Source: an uncultured Verrucomicrobiota bacterium
Lineage (GTDB): Bacteria; Verrucomicrobiota; Kiritimatiellia; SS1-B-03-39; UBA6053
Assembly (NCBI GenBank): GCA_937127435.1
Contig: CAKZLZ010000124.1
Location: 1 to 64,000 of the forward strand
Direction of reading: 5' to 3'
DNA: 64,000 bases
Translations under genes and position numbers: made by a program
Notes under the pieces: generated by a model
The model's input: only the letters and a program-made list of their open reading frames with translations
What the model was told of the DNA's origin: nothing
Database searches by the model: none
Part shown: positions 34,691-43,917 of the stretch, piece by piece
Position numbering within the stretch: the stretch's first letter is position 1
How the letters are laid out: each line of letters begins with the position of its first letter

Positions 34691-35599
34691 ATGAATGTCA
34701 ATGACCCGCAAATCTCCACCGCATTCCAGGAGTGGATGCAAATCCGCAAACAGGAACTGGACCAATCCCTTTTGGAATTTCTGCCTCCGGCCGATACCCG
34801 TCCCTCTGTGGTGCATGAAGCCATGCGCTACGCCTGTTTGAATGGCGGAAAACGTCTGCGGGGAATTTTGGCGTTGGGATTTTGTGAATGCTTCGGGGCC
34901 CCGAAAACGCGGGCCGTCAAAGCGGCCGCTGCTCTGGAGATCTTTCATGCCTCCACCCTCATCCATGATGACCTGCCCTGTATGGACGATGACGATTTAC
35001 GCCGGGGGAAACCCTCGACCCATATTCAATTTGGTGAAGCCAATGCCCTGTTAGCCGGAAATGCCCTGCTTACCCTGGCTTTGGGATGGATGGCTGAAAC
35101 GCCTGTCCCGCTGCCGCATCCACCGGGAATGCTGGTGAGCGAATTGGCCCGCGCTGGCGGAAGTGAAGGCGTGATCGGCGGACAAATTGAGGATCTCGAA
35201 GCCGAAACCGCGCCGCCGGATGAAGAAAGACTTATCTACATTCATACTGAAAAAACCGCGCGGTTGATTGCTTGCGCCTGCAGAAGCGGAGTCATTTGCG
35301 GAGGGGGCTGTGCCTCCAAAGTGGATCGGGCGGGAAGCTTCGGCATGAATCTCGGCATGGCCTTTCAAATTTTGGACGACATTCTCGATTGCACCCAAAG
35401 CACCGAAATCCTCGGCAAACCGGCCAAAAGTGATGAAGGACACGGCAAAATGACCTCGGTCAGTCTATGGGGACTGGAAGGCAGCCGGGCCAAAGCCGCC
35501 GCCTACACTCAAAAAGCTTTAGAGGATTTAGAAGCCCTCGATCAACCCACCGAAATGCTGGAAGCCCTGACCCGCTGGTTGCTGGAACGGGAGATGTAG
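34691..35599 (+). CDS. ispA: Polyprenyl (farnesyl/geranylgeranyl) diphosphate synthase
   Basis: 302 residues from ATG 34691; a TTG at 34655 would add 12 residues. Catalyses chain elongation of isopentenyl units in the cytosol. Seen are NGGKRLRG (diphosphate binding), the first Asp-rich motif DDLPCMDDDDLRRGKP, GGQIEDL, the KTA lysine motif in HTEKTARLI, and the second Asp-rich motif FQILDDILD with LGKPAKSDEGHGKMT. The first motif is the short-chain bacterial type, so C15 to C20 products are likely; the exact length cannot be told. Stop codon touches the tandem repeats that follow. Confidence 0.9.
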   Translation: MNVNDPQISTAFQEWMQIRKQELDQSLLEFLPPADTRPSVVHEAMRYACLNGGKRLRGILALGFCECFGAPKTRAVKAAAALEIFHASTLIHDDLPCMDDDDLRRGKPSTHIQFGEANALLAGNALLTLALGWMAETPVPLPHPPGMLVSELARAGGSEGVIGGQIEDLEAETAPPDEERLIYIHTEKTARLIACACRSGVICGGGCASKVDRAGSFGMNLGMAFQILDDILDCTQSTEILGKPAKSDEGHGKMTSVSLWGLEGSRAKAAAYTQKALEDLEALDQPTEMLEALTRWLLEREM

Positions 35600-35742
35600 G
35601 CAAGATGATGGCTCGGAAACGGGCAAGATCATTTTTGGGCAAGATGATGGCTCGGAAACGGGCAAGATCATTTTTGAGCACGATGATGGCTCGGAAAAGG
35701 GGCAAGATCATTTTTTGGCAAGATGATGGCTCGGAAACCAGT
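35599..35742. repeat. 39-40 bp tandem repeats (3 full copies plus a partial)
   Basis: Units begin at 35599, 35638, 35677 and 35717, each starting GGCAAGATGATGGCTCGG and most containing GGGCAAGATCATTTTT; the last is cut short. The repeats begin at the last base of the ispA stop codon. Each unit holds two versions of a GGCAAGATSAT word, so the array may have grown from a shorter word. Confidence 0.85.
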
Positions 35743-35760
35743 CGTCTTTGACCTTTCCTC

Positions 35761-35821
35761 CAAAATCATCCTGCCCAAAATCATCCTGCCCAAAATCATC
35801 CTGCCCAAAATCATCCTGCCC
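35761..35821. repeat. 15-bp tandem repeats (4 copies), facing the upstream array
   Basis: Four consecutive copies of CAAAATCATCCTGCC. The reverse complement, GGCAGGATGATTTTG, is close to the word in the upstream array, so the two arrays are in inverted orientation and could pair as a long imperfect hairpin. There are no spacers, so this is not a CRISPR. The 158 nt that follow to the next gene hold nothing recognisable apart from its ribosome-binding site. Confidence 0.85.
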
Positions 35822-35979
35822 GATATTCGGCCTCCGTCTTTATTCTCCTTCCACAGTTAAACCGAATATCACGCCCGGGACTTACAAAAAGAAAAATAGA
35901 TTCCCGACAGGTAGATTTAAAGCTTACACAGAGGACGGAAGTTTCAGCTATACATCCCCGCCGAACTTAAGGATAATAA

Positions 35980-36810
35980 ATGAAGAACATGAAGCCTTCA
36001 TTAAAATCCATTTGCCAGCCGGTAACTTTCTTAACCCTCATGCTATTGGCGACCTGTTGGGTATTGTCTTATATGAGTGTGTTGTCAGTCGCGATGCTCC
36101 CCATCCTGGGATTTTATCTTCTTCGCTATGCGGGATCGGTACATTGGAAAGCTTTTCTGTGTTTGTTTCTGCTCAATCCCCTCTCCGTCGCATTTATGAG
36201 TGGGGTCGTGAGTTATGCAAAAGGGGCACCCACCCTTCGGGGGATGGGACTTTACAATTTAGAAGGTTACAATATTGATAGAAAAACCCGATGCTTCAGG
36301 AGCAGTGGAGGCTGTATGGTTTCCGGAAATGAATGGGTCTATATCGCCCCCCACAATTCTGCTCTGAAAATAATGTCTTTTATCTTCGGTCCCCCGTCCA
36401 AATCCTACGATGGCCCCTACCCCACAAAAGAGGAAGCGTTCGCTTTGAGCGAAAAAGGAATGTCCATATCCCCGGAAGACTTCAAGTTGGGTAAAGTCGT
36501 GATGCGCAATCGCAGCTATCAACTGGGAACCTTTTTCCCTAATGCGATCCTCTACAGAGGTTTTCTGCTTAGTGGTTTTTTTGAAGACAACGAAACTGAA
36601 CTTAAAATTACCGCCTCGATTTACCGGGAAAGGTGCCTCATCCTCCGCTTTGAAGAATCTTATTATTTTCCGGAGGAACATCCCGGTTCAGAAAAAATCG
36701 ATTTTGCGGTCTGCCTGGATTTGGAAACTCAAACGCCTTTCGCATACTATGCGCCCCCAAATCGATATTTACGCGGATACCCACCTTTTTTCTACCTTCC
36801 TGAAGAATAA
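35980..36810 (+). CDS. Hypothetical membrane protein
   Basis: 276 residues. Three hydrophobic stretches in the first 85 residues (VTFLTLMLLATCWVLSYMSV, LPILGFYLLRYA, AFLCLFLLNPLSVAFM) are followed by a soluble region of about 190 residues with several Cys, including CFRSSGGC, and no domain I recognise. AAGGAT lies 9 nt before the ATG. It lies upstream of mutS with a 104-nt gap and no functional link is visible. Confidence 0.6.
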   Translation: MKNMKPSLKSICQPVTFLTLMLLATCWVLSYMSVLSVAMLPILGFYLLRYAGSVHWKAFLCLFLLNPLSVAFMSGVVSYAKGAPTLRGMGLYNLEGYNIDRKTRCFRSSGGCMVSGNEWVYIAPHNSALKIMSFIFGPPSKSYDGPYPTKEEAFALSEKGMSISPEDFKLGKVVMRNRSYQLGTFFPNAILYRGFLLSGFFEDNETELKITASIYRERCLILRFEESYYFPEEHPGSEKIDFAVCLDLETQTPFAYYAPPNRYLRGYPPFFYLPEE

Positions 36811-36914
36811 TCCCCTCCTCTTGCCGCTTGCGTTATGGTTTAAAACCGAAAGGTCTTTAAGGTTGAAACCGCTTTATTTCTTGCCCCCTGCGCTCTGCTG
36901 GTTAAGAGTCCGCC

Positions 36915-39413
36915 ATGGTTAATGAAGCAACCCCCATGATGAAGCAGTTCCGTAAAATCCGGAACAGTCTGCCTGAAGAGATTATCTTATTTTTCAGGTT
37001 GGGTGACTTTTATGAAATGTTCTTCGATGATGCGGTCACCGCCTCGAAAATTTTGGAAATCACCCTCACCAAACGTCAGAAAGTGCCCATGTGCGGCATC
37101 CCTTTTCATTCTGCGGACGGCTATTTGGCCAAACTGATTAAAGCCGGCAAAAAGGTGGCGATTTGCGACCAGGTGGAGGATCCTGCCCAAACCAAGGGGA
37201 TCGTGCAACGGGAAGTTGTCCGCATTATCACCCCGGGAACAGTACTGGAAGATAACGTGCTGGATTCCGCCCGCCCGAATTATCTGGCGGGGTTGCATCG
37301 GGAGAAAAACGGTTATGGACTGGCGCTTCTGGATATTTCCACCGGAGATTTCCGCATTGAAGAATCCAAAGATCTGGGTGCGCTGCTGGACAGTTTTGTG
37401 GCCGCCGGACCGGCCGAATTGCTGGTGGCGGAAGAGGAAAAAGATCAGTGGCCGGCCGATTTAAAATTGGTGGCGCGGGTGCTCACCCCTTACGACGACT
37501 GGGTCTTCGAAGGCGATGCGGCCGAAGACCTGTTGATCCGCCATTTTTCCGTACAATCGCTGGAAGGATTTGGTTGTCAGAACCTGGGCCCCGCCCTGGG
37601 CGCCGCGGCCGCGGTACTGCATTATGTGCACCACAACCTTCACAACAAAATCGACCACATCCGCTCTCTGCAGGTTCGGAATCCGGAAGATTTTTTGGTA
37701 CTGGACGAAGCCACGGTTTCCAATCTGGAACTTTTGGAATCCCGGGATCCGCGTCCCGGTCATCGCGGCCCCACTTTGCTTAAAGTCATGGATGCCACCT
37801 GCACCGCCATGGGTGCCCGATTGTTGCGTCAGTGGATTGCCCGTCCCCTCACCAACAAAGCCGCCATTGAAGCACGACACCAGGCGGTGGAAACTTTATT
37901 GACGCAACAGGCGGATTACCGCGGCATCCGCGAAGGCCTGGGGGATGTAAAAGATTTGGAACGGTTGTTGGCCCGACTGCACAGCAGCAGTGGAAATCCG
38001 CGGGAAGTGCAAGCCATGGCGCAATCGTTGCGTGCCCTCCCGGGTTTAAAATCTTTGTTGGCCTCCTCTCCTTCCCCCCGCCTTCATCAATTGGGAGGGG
38101 AACTGCAACCTCTGCCCGAACTTACTGCCCATATTGAAGCCTCGTTGGTGGATGAACCACCGGCCAATCTGAAAGATGGCGGGGTCATCCGGGAGGGGGT
38201 GCATTCCGAGTTGGACGAACTGCGGGCGGCCTCTACCGAAGGCCGGAAATGGCTGGCCAACTTTCAAGTCGAAGAGCAGGAACGCACCGGAATTAAAAGT
38301 CTTAAGATCCGGCACAATAAAGTTTTCGGATATTATATCGAAGTCAGCAAATCCAATCTTGAGTTGGTGCCGGAAGACTACCAACGCAAACAGACCCTGG
38401 TCAATGCGGAGCGCTTCATTACCCCTGCTCTCAAAGAAGTGGAAAACAAAATCCTCGGCGCCCAGGACCGTTCCGTCGCCCTGGAGCAGGAGCTCTTTTC
38501 CGCCCTGCGCGAGGAAGTGTTGAAGTATACTTTAGAAATTCAACAAAGTGCGGGCGCACTGGCGGAGATCGACGTTCTCACCGGGTTTGCCGAGCGGGCT
38601 TTGCGCTTGAGTTATTGCAAACCGCAGATGACGGAGGACGGGGTGCTCGACATCCGCGACGGACGTCATCCGGTGATTGAAACCCTGGAAGATGCCGAAC
38701 GTTTTGTACCCAACGACAGTTACCTGAATGATCAGGACTATCAGCTACACATTCTCACCGGACCCAATATGGCCGGTAAATCGACCTATATTCGTCAGGT
38801 GGCGCTGATTACCATTCTGGCGCAAATGGGAAGCTATGTACCGGCATCCGAAGCCAAACTGAGTGTCGTCGACCGGGTGTTCACCCGGGTGGGTGCCAGT
38901 GATGATCTGGCCCGCGGCCGCAGTACTTTTATGGTGGAGATGCAGGAGACGGCAAATATCCTGAACAACGCCACCCCGAAAAGCCTGGTCATTCTGGATG
39001 AAATCGGACGCGGCACTTCGACTTACGACGGGATCAGTATTGCCTGGGCGGTGGCGGAGCATCTGCACAACCGCCCCGAGAGCAAAGCCAAAACCCTGTT
39101 CGCCACCCATTATCACGAACTCACCCAGTTACCGGAAACCCTCAGTGGCGCCAAAAACTTTTCGGTCGCGGTGAGAGAGCGGGGGGAACAAATTGTGTTC
39201 CTGCGCAAGATCGTCGAAGGCGCGGCAGACCGCAGTTACGGCATTCAGGTGGGCCGCCTTGCAGGATTACCCGAACCCGTGGTCAACCGCGCAAGAGAGA
39301 TTTTATTTGGTCTGGAAGCGGGACAACACGGCAAAGGTCAACCCCAGTTGTTGCAACCCAAACCCCGGCGCAAAAAAGAAGACCCGGATCAGATGAAGCT
39401 TTTCGGAGATTGA
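36915..39413 (+). CDS. mutS: DNA mismatch repair protein MutS
   Basis: 832 residues, typical for bacterial MutS, which recognises mismatches and starts repair. The N-terminal mismatch-binding domain has RLGDFYEMFFDDA, the Phe-x-Glu-like site (FYE); then come connector and lever domains, the clamp around EVSKSNLELVPEDYQRKQT, and the ATPase with GPNMAGKSTYIRQ (about 615-627), VFTRVGASDDLARGRSTFM, ILDEIGRGTSTYDG and FATHYHEL. The C-terminal tail is short and ends KEDPDQMKLFGD. All catalytic motifs are intact. Confidence 0.98.
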   Translation: MVNEATPMMKQFRKIRNSLPEEIILFFRLGDFYEMFFDDAVTASKILEITLTKRQKVPMCGIPFHSADGYLAKLIKAGKKVAICDQVEDPAQTKGIVQREVVRIITPGTVLEDNVLDSARPNYLAGLHREKNGYGLALLDISTGDFRIEESKDLGALLDSFVAAGPAELLVAEEEKDQWPADLKLVARVLTPYDDWVFEGDAAEDLLIRHFSVQSLEGFGCQNLGPALGAAAAVLHYVHHNLHNKIDHIRSLQVRNPEDFLVLDEATVSNLELLESRDPRPGHRGPTLLKVMDATCTAMGARLLRQWIARPLTNKAAIEARHQAVETLLTQQADYRGIREGLGDVKDLERLLARLHSSSGNPREVQAMAQSLRALPGLKSLLASSPSPRLHQLGGELQPLPELTAHIEASLVDEPPANLKDGGVIREGVHSELDELRAASTEGRKWLANFQVEEQERTGIKSLKIRHNKVFGYYIEVSKSNLELVPEDYQRKQTLVNAERFITPALKEVENKILGAQDRSVALEQELFSALREEVLKYTLEIQQSAGALAEIDVLTGFAERALRLSYCKPQMTEDGVLDIRDGRHPVIETLEDAERFVPNDSYLNDQDYQLHILTGPNMAGKSTYIRQVALITILAQMGSYVPASEAKLSVVDRVFTRVGASDDLARGRSTFMVEMQETANILNNATPKSLVILDEIGRGTSTYDGISIAWAVAEHLHNRPESKAKTLFATHYHELTQLPETLSGAKNFSVAVRERGEQIVFLRKIVEGAADRSYGIQVGRLAGLPEPVVNRAREILFGLEAGQHGKGQPQLLQPKPRRKKEDPDQMKLFGD

Positions 39414-39429
39414 ATTGAACCCAAGGTAA

Positions 39430-40068
39430 ATGATGAGCACGGCTTTAATATTTCATGGTGGCTGGGATGGTCATCAACCGGTTGAATGTGCGGATATTTT
39501 CGCGAAGGAACTGGAAGCGCATGGCGTAAAAGTTACGGTTTCCGACAGTCTGGATGCCTTGAATGATCCGGAACAGGTGAAAAGTTATGACTTAATCACC
39601 CCGATCTGGACCATGGGTGAAATCAGCAAAGCGCAATCTGACAACCTGTTGAATGCCGTAAAGGAAGGTACCGGGCTGGCCGGATTTCATGGGGGCATGG
39701 GCGACGCCTTTCGCGGTAATATCGATTACGAATGGGCCGTGGGGGGGATCTTCGTGGGACACCCGCATATTGGAGACTATACCGTTCGGCTGACGGCGAA
39801 TCAGCACGAGATCACCAACGGACTCCCCTTGGAATTTCCTTACAACTCCGAGCAGTATTATATGTTGGTGGATCCAAGTATCCACGTGCTTGCAGACACT
39901 CTCTACGACCACGATGGCCGCCGGGCGGTGATGCCGGTGGTGTGGACCCGTTCCCTGGGGAAAGGCCGGGTGTTTTTCTCTGCGCTCGGCCATCAGGCGC
40001 AGGAATTCAGTGACTTTCCACGGGTGAAGGACATGACGGTAAAAGGGTTGCTGTGGGCGATGCGGTAA
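39430..40068 (+). CDS. ThuA-like domain protein
   Basis: 212 residues of the ThuA-like class I glutamine-amidotransferase fold: ALIFHGGWDGHQP, DLITPIWTMGEIS, GTGLAGFHGGMGDAF, VGHPHIGDYTV, and VWTRSLGKGRVFFSALGHQ. The family is named after a trehalose-utilisation protein and its reaction is unclear; in Planctomycetes and Verrucomicrobia it is common in carbohydrate metabolism. It overlaps an in-frame extension of the next gene but not its likely start. AAGGT lies before the start. Confidence 0.85.
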   Translation: MMSTALIFHGGWDGHQPVECADIFAKELEAHGVKVTVSDSLDALNDPEQVKSYDLITPIWTMGEISKAQSDNLLNAVKEGTGLAGFHGGMGDAFRGNIDYEWAVGGIFVGHPHIGDYTVRLTANQHEITNGLPLEFPYNSEQYYMLVDPSIHVLADTLYDHDGRRAVMPVVWTRSLGKGRVFFSALGHQAQEFSDFPRVKDMTVKGLLWAMR

Positions 40069-40139
40069 AGATGAAAAGGAAGGGTAGAATTCAAAATTTC
40101 GTCACCCCGGCATTCCCTGCTTTGTTTCCAGGTACCCCC

Positions 40140-41033
40140 ATGAAATATATTAATTTTTCAGCTCTGGTTATCATACTTTGGTTTTGTAGAACCTACCCTT
40201 TATACGGAGAAGAGAAAGCAGAGTTCAAAGGGACACCGCTAGAGGTTTTGGCCCAAGATTTGGACCTGGCTGACCCGACAGAGCGAAATGCAACCATAAG
40301 GAAAATTGCGCTGATAGGTTCTCCCGAGGCCATCACCTGGTTGCAAACCCGCCTTGAACGCAATTTAAATCAACAGACAGGGGAGACGACAAGTACAAGT
40401 TGTCAATCGCTGAAAGAGTTTCGAGCACACATGATCGTTCCATCTGAAAACGACGTATTGGCAGAGGAACTTGCGAAAACGTATTTAGAAAAATTGATTC
40501 CTCTTTTGAAACAAACAGCTCTGCTGGGCACCGACGATGGATCAAGTTTGGCCTGTAGAGTATATGAGTCATATGGTCAGAAAATCCAGTACAATAAAAA
40601 TGGGGAGATTTGCGACTACGAACCTTCCGAAAAACAAAAACAACACCAGCAGCTCCGAATAGACTTTGAGGCACAATGGAATGAAGCATTTGTAAACCTG
40701 AAGCCCGAAAAGAAAGCATTGGGACAACCGGTGAACGAGTGGCTCTCAACGTATAAAATGCCCTTTAACCTCACAAACCGCCCCAACGACGGAAACACGG
40801 TCCAATATTATAGAGAACGATATTCAAAAGATGAAATTGAAACCTTCACATTATATGGTGACCTCAACGCGCTGAATGATCATGAAAAATTCACTGAAAT
40901 TCTCTGGAGCTCAGATACCGGTACCGGGCAAAAAGGGTTTTGGGCTTATTTCGATGCAGAGGATGGCAAACTTCTTTTCCTGTTTCATATGGATTGGTCT
41001 CATGCAGATCGAATTTCAAAGAAATCGTTTTAG
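40140..41033 (+). CDS. Hypothetical exported protein
   Basis: 297 residues from ATG 40140, where a signal peptide begins (NFSALVIILWFCRTYPLYG); an upstream in-frame start at 40053 would place charged residues ahead of it and overlap the ThuA-like gene. The mature part has a HEAT-like start (DPTERNATIRKIALIGSPEA) and then no recognised domain. It ends 11 nt before the FAD oxidoreductase. Function unknown. Confidence 0.55.
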   Translation: MKYINFSALVIILWFCRTYPLYGEEKAEFKGTPLEVLAQDLDLADPTERNATIRKIALIGSPEAITWLQTRLERNLNQQTGETTSTSCQSLKEFRAHMIVPSENDVLAEELAKTYLEKLIPLLKQTALLGTDDGSSLACRVYESYGQKIQYNKNGEICDYEPSEKQKQHQQLRIDFEAQWNEAFVNLKPEKKALGQPVNEWLSTYKMPFNLTNRPNDGNTVQYYRERYSKDEIETFTLYGDLNALNDHEKFTEILWSSDTGTGQKGFWAYFDAEDGKLLFLFHMDWSHADRISKKSF

Positions 41034-41044
41034 ATGATTCATTT

Positions 41045-42067
41045 ATGATCCCCCACAACTTTCCATCCCCTTCCATTCAAATCATCGGTCACGGACTGGC
41101 GGGAGCCATTCTGGCGGAAACACTTTCCCAAGCAGGTTTGCGGGTTTCGGTCTATGACGATGGCGGTGTTTCTTCCAGCCAGGTGGCGGCGGGAATGTTC
41201 ACGCCGCTCACCGGCAGGCGCCTCATTCCCAGTTGGTCGCTTGAACATGCCATGCCGGCAGTGGAACAGTTTTATCCGTCATTGGAAAAAAAATTGGGCT
41301 CCACCTTTTTCCATCCCTGTTCCACCCTGCGGATTTTCCGAAGTTTGGACGAACAGGCTGAATGGATAAAAAACCGGGAGAACGGATTCACAAAACCACT
41401 GAGCGGCGATGCCCTTCCCTTTCAATCATCTTTCGGAGGCTGTGAAATCGTGGGCGGCGGATGGGTGGATCTCCCCCTGATGCTGGAAGGGCTCACCCAA
41501 AGGCGCAAAGAGAAACAGGAATGGGGAAAACTCGAAGCGGCCGACATCACGGTTTGGGCCGAAGGTGTCCGGGCTTCTGAAAATCCGTTGTGGAAAGATG
41601 TGGGCTGGCGGAATGCGCACGGGGACATTCTCACCCTCAAAATTCCGGATTTGCCTGAAGACTGTATTTATAATTTCGGAAAGTTTTTGGTCCCCCTCGG
41701 AAATCAGAAATTCCGTTGTGGCGCAACCTATGCCTGGGACGAATGTTCTCCGGCACCCAGGGCGCAAGGACGACAGGAACTTGAAGCCGAAGTACGTTCG
41801 TTTTTGAAACTTCCTTTTGAAGTGTTGGATCACCGGGCAGGCATTCGGCCGGTCGCAGTCGCCCGGGTCCCGGTGGCCGGACCGCATCCTGAAGAGATAT
41901 CCCAATGGATTTTTAATGGCTTTGGGAGCAAAGGCGTGTTGATGGCTCCATGGATGGCGGAATGCGTGCTGGCAAAAATTACGCAGGGGAAAGAATTGCC
42001 CAAAGAAACCCGGGCGGCCCGTCGCATGCAGCGTCAGCGGGACCGGGCGAAGACATATAACCGATAA
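41045..42067 (+). CDS. FAD-dependent oxidoreductase (DAO family)
   Basis: About 340 residues from ATG 41045; the frame is open upstream but overlaps the previous gene. The dinucleotide-binding site is IQIIGHGLAGAILAETL (GxGxxG) with the acidic end VYDDG, followed by SSSQVAAGMFTPLTGRRL, a pattern of glycine/D-amino-acid oxidase-like proteins, and near the C-terminus HRAGIRPVAVARVP and FNGFGSKGVLMAPW. It probably oxidises an amine or amino acid, but the substrate is not evident. Confidence 0.85.
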   Translation: MIPHNFPSPSIQIIGHGLAGAILAETLSQAGLRVSVYDDGGVSSSQVAAGMFTPLTGRRLIPSWSLEHAMPAVEQFYPSLEKKLGSTFFHPCSTLRIFRSLDEQAEWIKNRENGFTKPLSGDALPFQSSFGGCEIVGGGWVDLPLMLEGLTQRRKEKQEWGKLEAADITVWAEGVRASENPLWKDVGWRNAHGDILTLKIPDLPEDCIYNFGKFLVPLGNQKFRCGATYAWDECSPAPRAQGRQELEAEVRSFLKLPFEVLDHRAGIRPVAVARVPVAGPHPEEISQWIFNGFGSKGVLMAPWMAECVLAKITQGKELPKETRAARRMQRQRDRAKTYNR

Positions 42068-42191
42068 ATTCCGTCCGGACGGCAGAGGGGAAAAATGCCG
42101 GGTTAAAAAAAAGTTTCACTCGAAACAATAAATCCGAAAACCCTGCGTTTATGTTCATTGTAACCAAACCCCTAACCTAAAGGTTGATGAA

Positions 42192-42767
42192 ATGAACAAA
42201 GTACAGATTAGTAAAAAATTGATTCCTTGCCTGATCGCAGGCCTGATAATTCCCCTCGCAGGATTCGCCGACGCCGACCAGGAAAAACCTGAAGGCCGCC
42301 GTAAAGGTCCGCCCCAGGAAGGTCCCCGCCGCGACCGCATTATAGAAATGTTCGATGCGGATGGGGATGGAAAACTTTCCGAAGAGGAACGTGCCACCGC
42401 CAAAGCCGCCGGGGAAGCCCGCCGTGCCGAAGCCCTGAAAAATTACGACAAAGATGGTGACGGCAAGCTCAGCAAAGAAGAACGTCAGGTGATGATCGAA
42501 GATAACCGTGAAAAACGGCAAGCGGAAATTCTGGAAAAATATGATGCGGACGGAGATGGAAAGCTCTCCGAAGAAGAACGTGCAAAAGTACGTGAAGAAT
42601 TAGGCCCGCCTCCGGAAAAACGCAAAGAAATGCGCGAAAAAGCTCTGGAAAAATTCGACGCCGATGGTGACGGAGAACTCTCAGAAGAGGAACGTGCCAC
42701 CGCCCGGGCAGAAATGCAGAAGCGCAAAGGCCCCAAAGGTGAGCGGAAAGGTCCCCCGCAGGAATAA
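42192..42767 (+). CDS. Exported EF-hand protein with four calcium loops
   Basis: 191 residues with a signal peptide (LIPCLIAGLIIPLAGFADA) and four canonical EF-hand loops: DADGDGKLSEEE, DKDGDGKLSKEE, DADGDGKLSEEE and DADGDGELSEEE, spaced by charged helices. The ends are rich in Lys, Pro and Gly. It likely binds calcium in the periplasm or outside; no partner is known. A second EF-hand protein follows and a strong terminator separates the two. Confidence 0.88.
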   Translation: MNKVQISKKLIPCLIAGLIIPLAGFADADQEKPEGRRKGPPQEGPRRDRIIEMFDADGDGKLSEEERATAKAAGEARRAEALKNYDKDGDGKLSKEERQVMIEDNREKRQAEILEKYDADGDGKLSEEERAKVREELGPPPEKRKEMREKALEKFDADGDGELSEEERATARAEMQKRKGPKGERKGPPQE

Positions 42768-42791
42768 CCTTTCTTCCATCTGAAAAGCACT

Positions 42792-42825
42792 TCCCCCCTG
42801 ATTTTTCAGGGGGGATTTTTATTAT
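42792..42825 (+). terminator. Rho-independent terminator
   Basis: TCCCCCCTGA (42792-42801), loop TTTT, TCAGGGGGGA (42806-42815), then TTTTTATTATT. A perfect 10-bp GC-rich stem plus U-run, placed 25 nt after the first EF-hand gene. Confidence 0.92.
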
Positions 42826-42930
42826 TCATATCTGAAAGTTAACTGTTGCAAATTTTCAGGTTCAGACTCTAAAATACATTATCCTCAGATCCAATTCGGA
42901 TCAAAGGAACTAACCCCAACCGAAAGGTAA

Positions 42931-43308
42931 ATGAGAATGCAAAAATCCACAATCGCAAAAATTTTAATGGCTGTCGTTTTAACGGGATGGGTATTACCCA
43001 TGACGTCTATGGCGGAAGAATCCGGTGAAAAAAAAGAGCATCAAAAAAAGAAACCCAACAAAGACATGCTCGAGAAATATGACGTCGACAAAGACGGTAC
43101 GATTTCTGCCGATGAAAAAGCGGCCATGAAGGAAGACAAAAAAGCGCAAAAAGCAGAATTCATGAAGAAGTATGACACAGACGGAGACGGAAAACTCTCC
43201 ATGGATGAAAAAGCCGAAATGAAGAAGGCGAAAATGGAAGCGAAACAAGCCGCCAAAGATGCGAAAGAAAAAGCAAAAGAAAAAGCAAATGACATGGTGG
43301 AAGAATAA
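42931..43308 (+). CDS. Exported EF-hand protein with two calcium loops
   Basis: 125 residues with a signal peptide (KILMAVVLTGWVLPMTSMA) and two EF-hand loops, DVDKDGTISADE and DTDGDGKLSMDE, in a very Lys-rich setting. The C-terminal third is a charged helix of KA repeats. It is a shorter paralogue of the protein at 42192. GAAAGG lies before the ATG. Confidence 0.85.
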   Translation: MRMQKSTIAKILMAVVLTGWVLPMTSMAEESGEKKEHQKKKPNKDMLEKYDVDKDGTISADEKAAMKEDKKAQKAEFMKKYDTDGDGKLSMDEKAEMKKAKMEAKQAAKDAKEKAKEKANDMVEE

Positions 43309-43337
43309 TCAGTCCCCTGAACTTTCTTGCATAAAAC

Positions 43338-43365
43338 AAAACCCCCGGAATCTTCCGGGGGTTTT
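43338..43365. terminator. Bidirectional terminator
   Basis: AAAACCCCCGGAA and TTCCGGGGGTTTT form a perfect 13-bp stem around TC, with U-runs on both strands. It sits between the convergent EF-hand and YlbF-type genes. Confidence 0.92.
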
Positions 43366-43388
43366 CACTTTCTGGATGAAAAAGCGTT

Positions 43389-43841
43389 TTAGCTGCAACC
43401 GCCTTCGCTTCCACAGCTTCCGCCACCGCAACCACCACCGCAGCATCCACCCTGTTTGGGGGTCACTTCTTCTTCCGTCGGCACGCGACCGAGTTCAAAA
43501 GTTTTGGTGACATAACGAACAACGGTATCCCGGAGTTCTTCGAATCCCTGCTGGGCTTCCACAAATCCGCCGGCAACGGGGTGCATCAACAGGCGTTCGC
43601 GTTGATCTTCAAAGGCTTGGATTTCTTCTTCGGTTAAATCACCGGAAGTTTCCTGCTTCTGAACCAGCTCGGATTGTTTCTGGCTGAGGTCCTGATATAA
43701 TTTCTGGGCATCGGCATCCTCAACGAATGCGTCCAATTGCGCTTTCATGCGTTTGTAGCTCTCGAGTTCGAGCAGGCTGGCACAAAGTTCTTTGGTTTTA
43801 CTGATTACGGGTGTTTCTTGGGCATTGAGTAAATCTGACAT
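43389..43841 (-). CDS. YlbF-family protein with Cys/Gly-rich tail
   Basis: 150 residues. The core (about 10-125) is helical and matches the YlbF/YmcA family (PF06133): KTKELCASLLELESYKRMKA, KQSELVQKQ, HPVAGGFVEAQQGFEEL. In Bacillus these proteins form a complex acting in RNA processing and biofilm control. The tail after residue 130 is Gly/Cys-rich (GGCCGGGCGGGSCGSEGGCS) with five cysteines and may bind a metal or iron-sulfur cluster; that is inference. Divergent from hflX. Confidence 0.8.
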   Translation of the reverse strand: MSDLLNAQETPVISKTKELCASLLELESYKRMKAQLDAFVEDADAQKLYQDLSQKQSELVQKQETSGDLTEEEIQAFEDQRERLLMHPVAGGFVEAQQGFEELRDTVVRYVTKTFELGRVPTEEEVTPKQGGCCGGGCGGGSCGSEGGCS

Positions 43842-43917
43842 GAGGTTCCTTCTGAATTGAATTATGAGTTGAGGAAGCGTATAGGAACTCTAATGAATTG
43901 CAACTCTGGAAACGTGA

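Noticed and set aside
35460..35711. 83-codon minus-strand frame with internal repeats
   Set aside because: Its repetitive protein (repeated FRAIILPKNDLA) is just the tandem DNA repeat read through.
35761..35821. Possible CRISPR array
   Set aside because: Repeats are directly adjacent without spacers and no cas genes are nearby.
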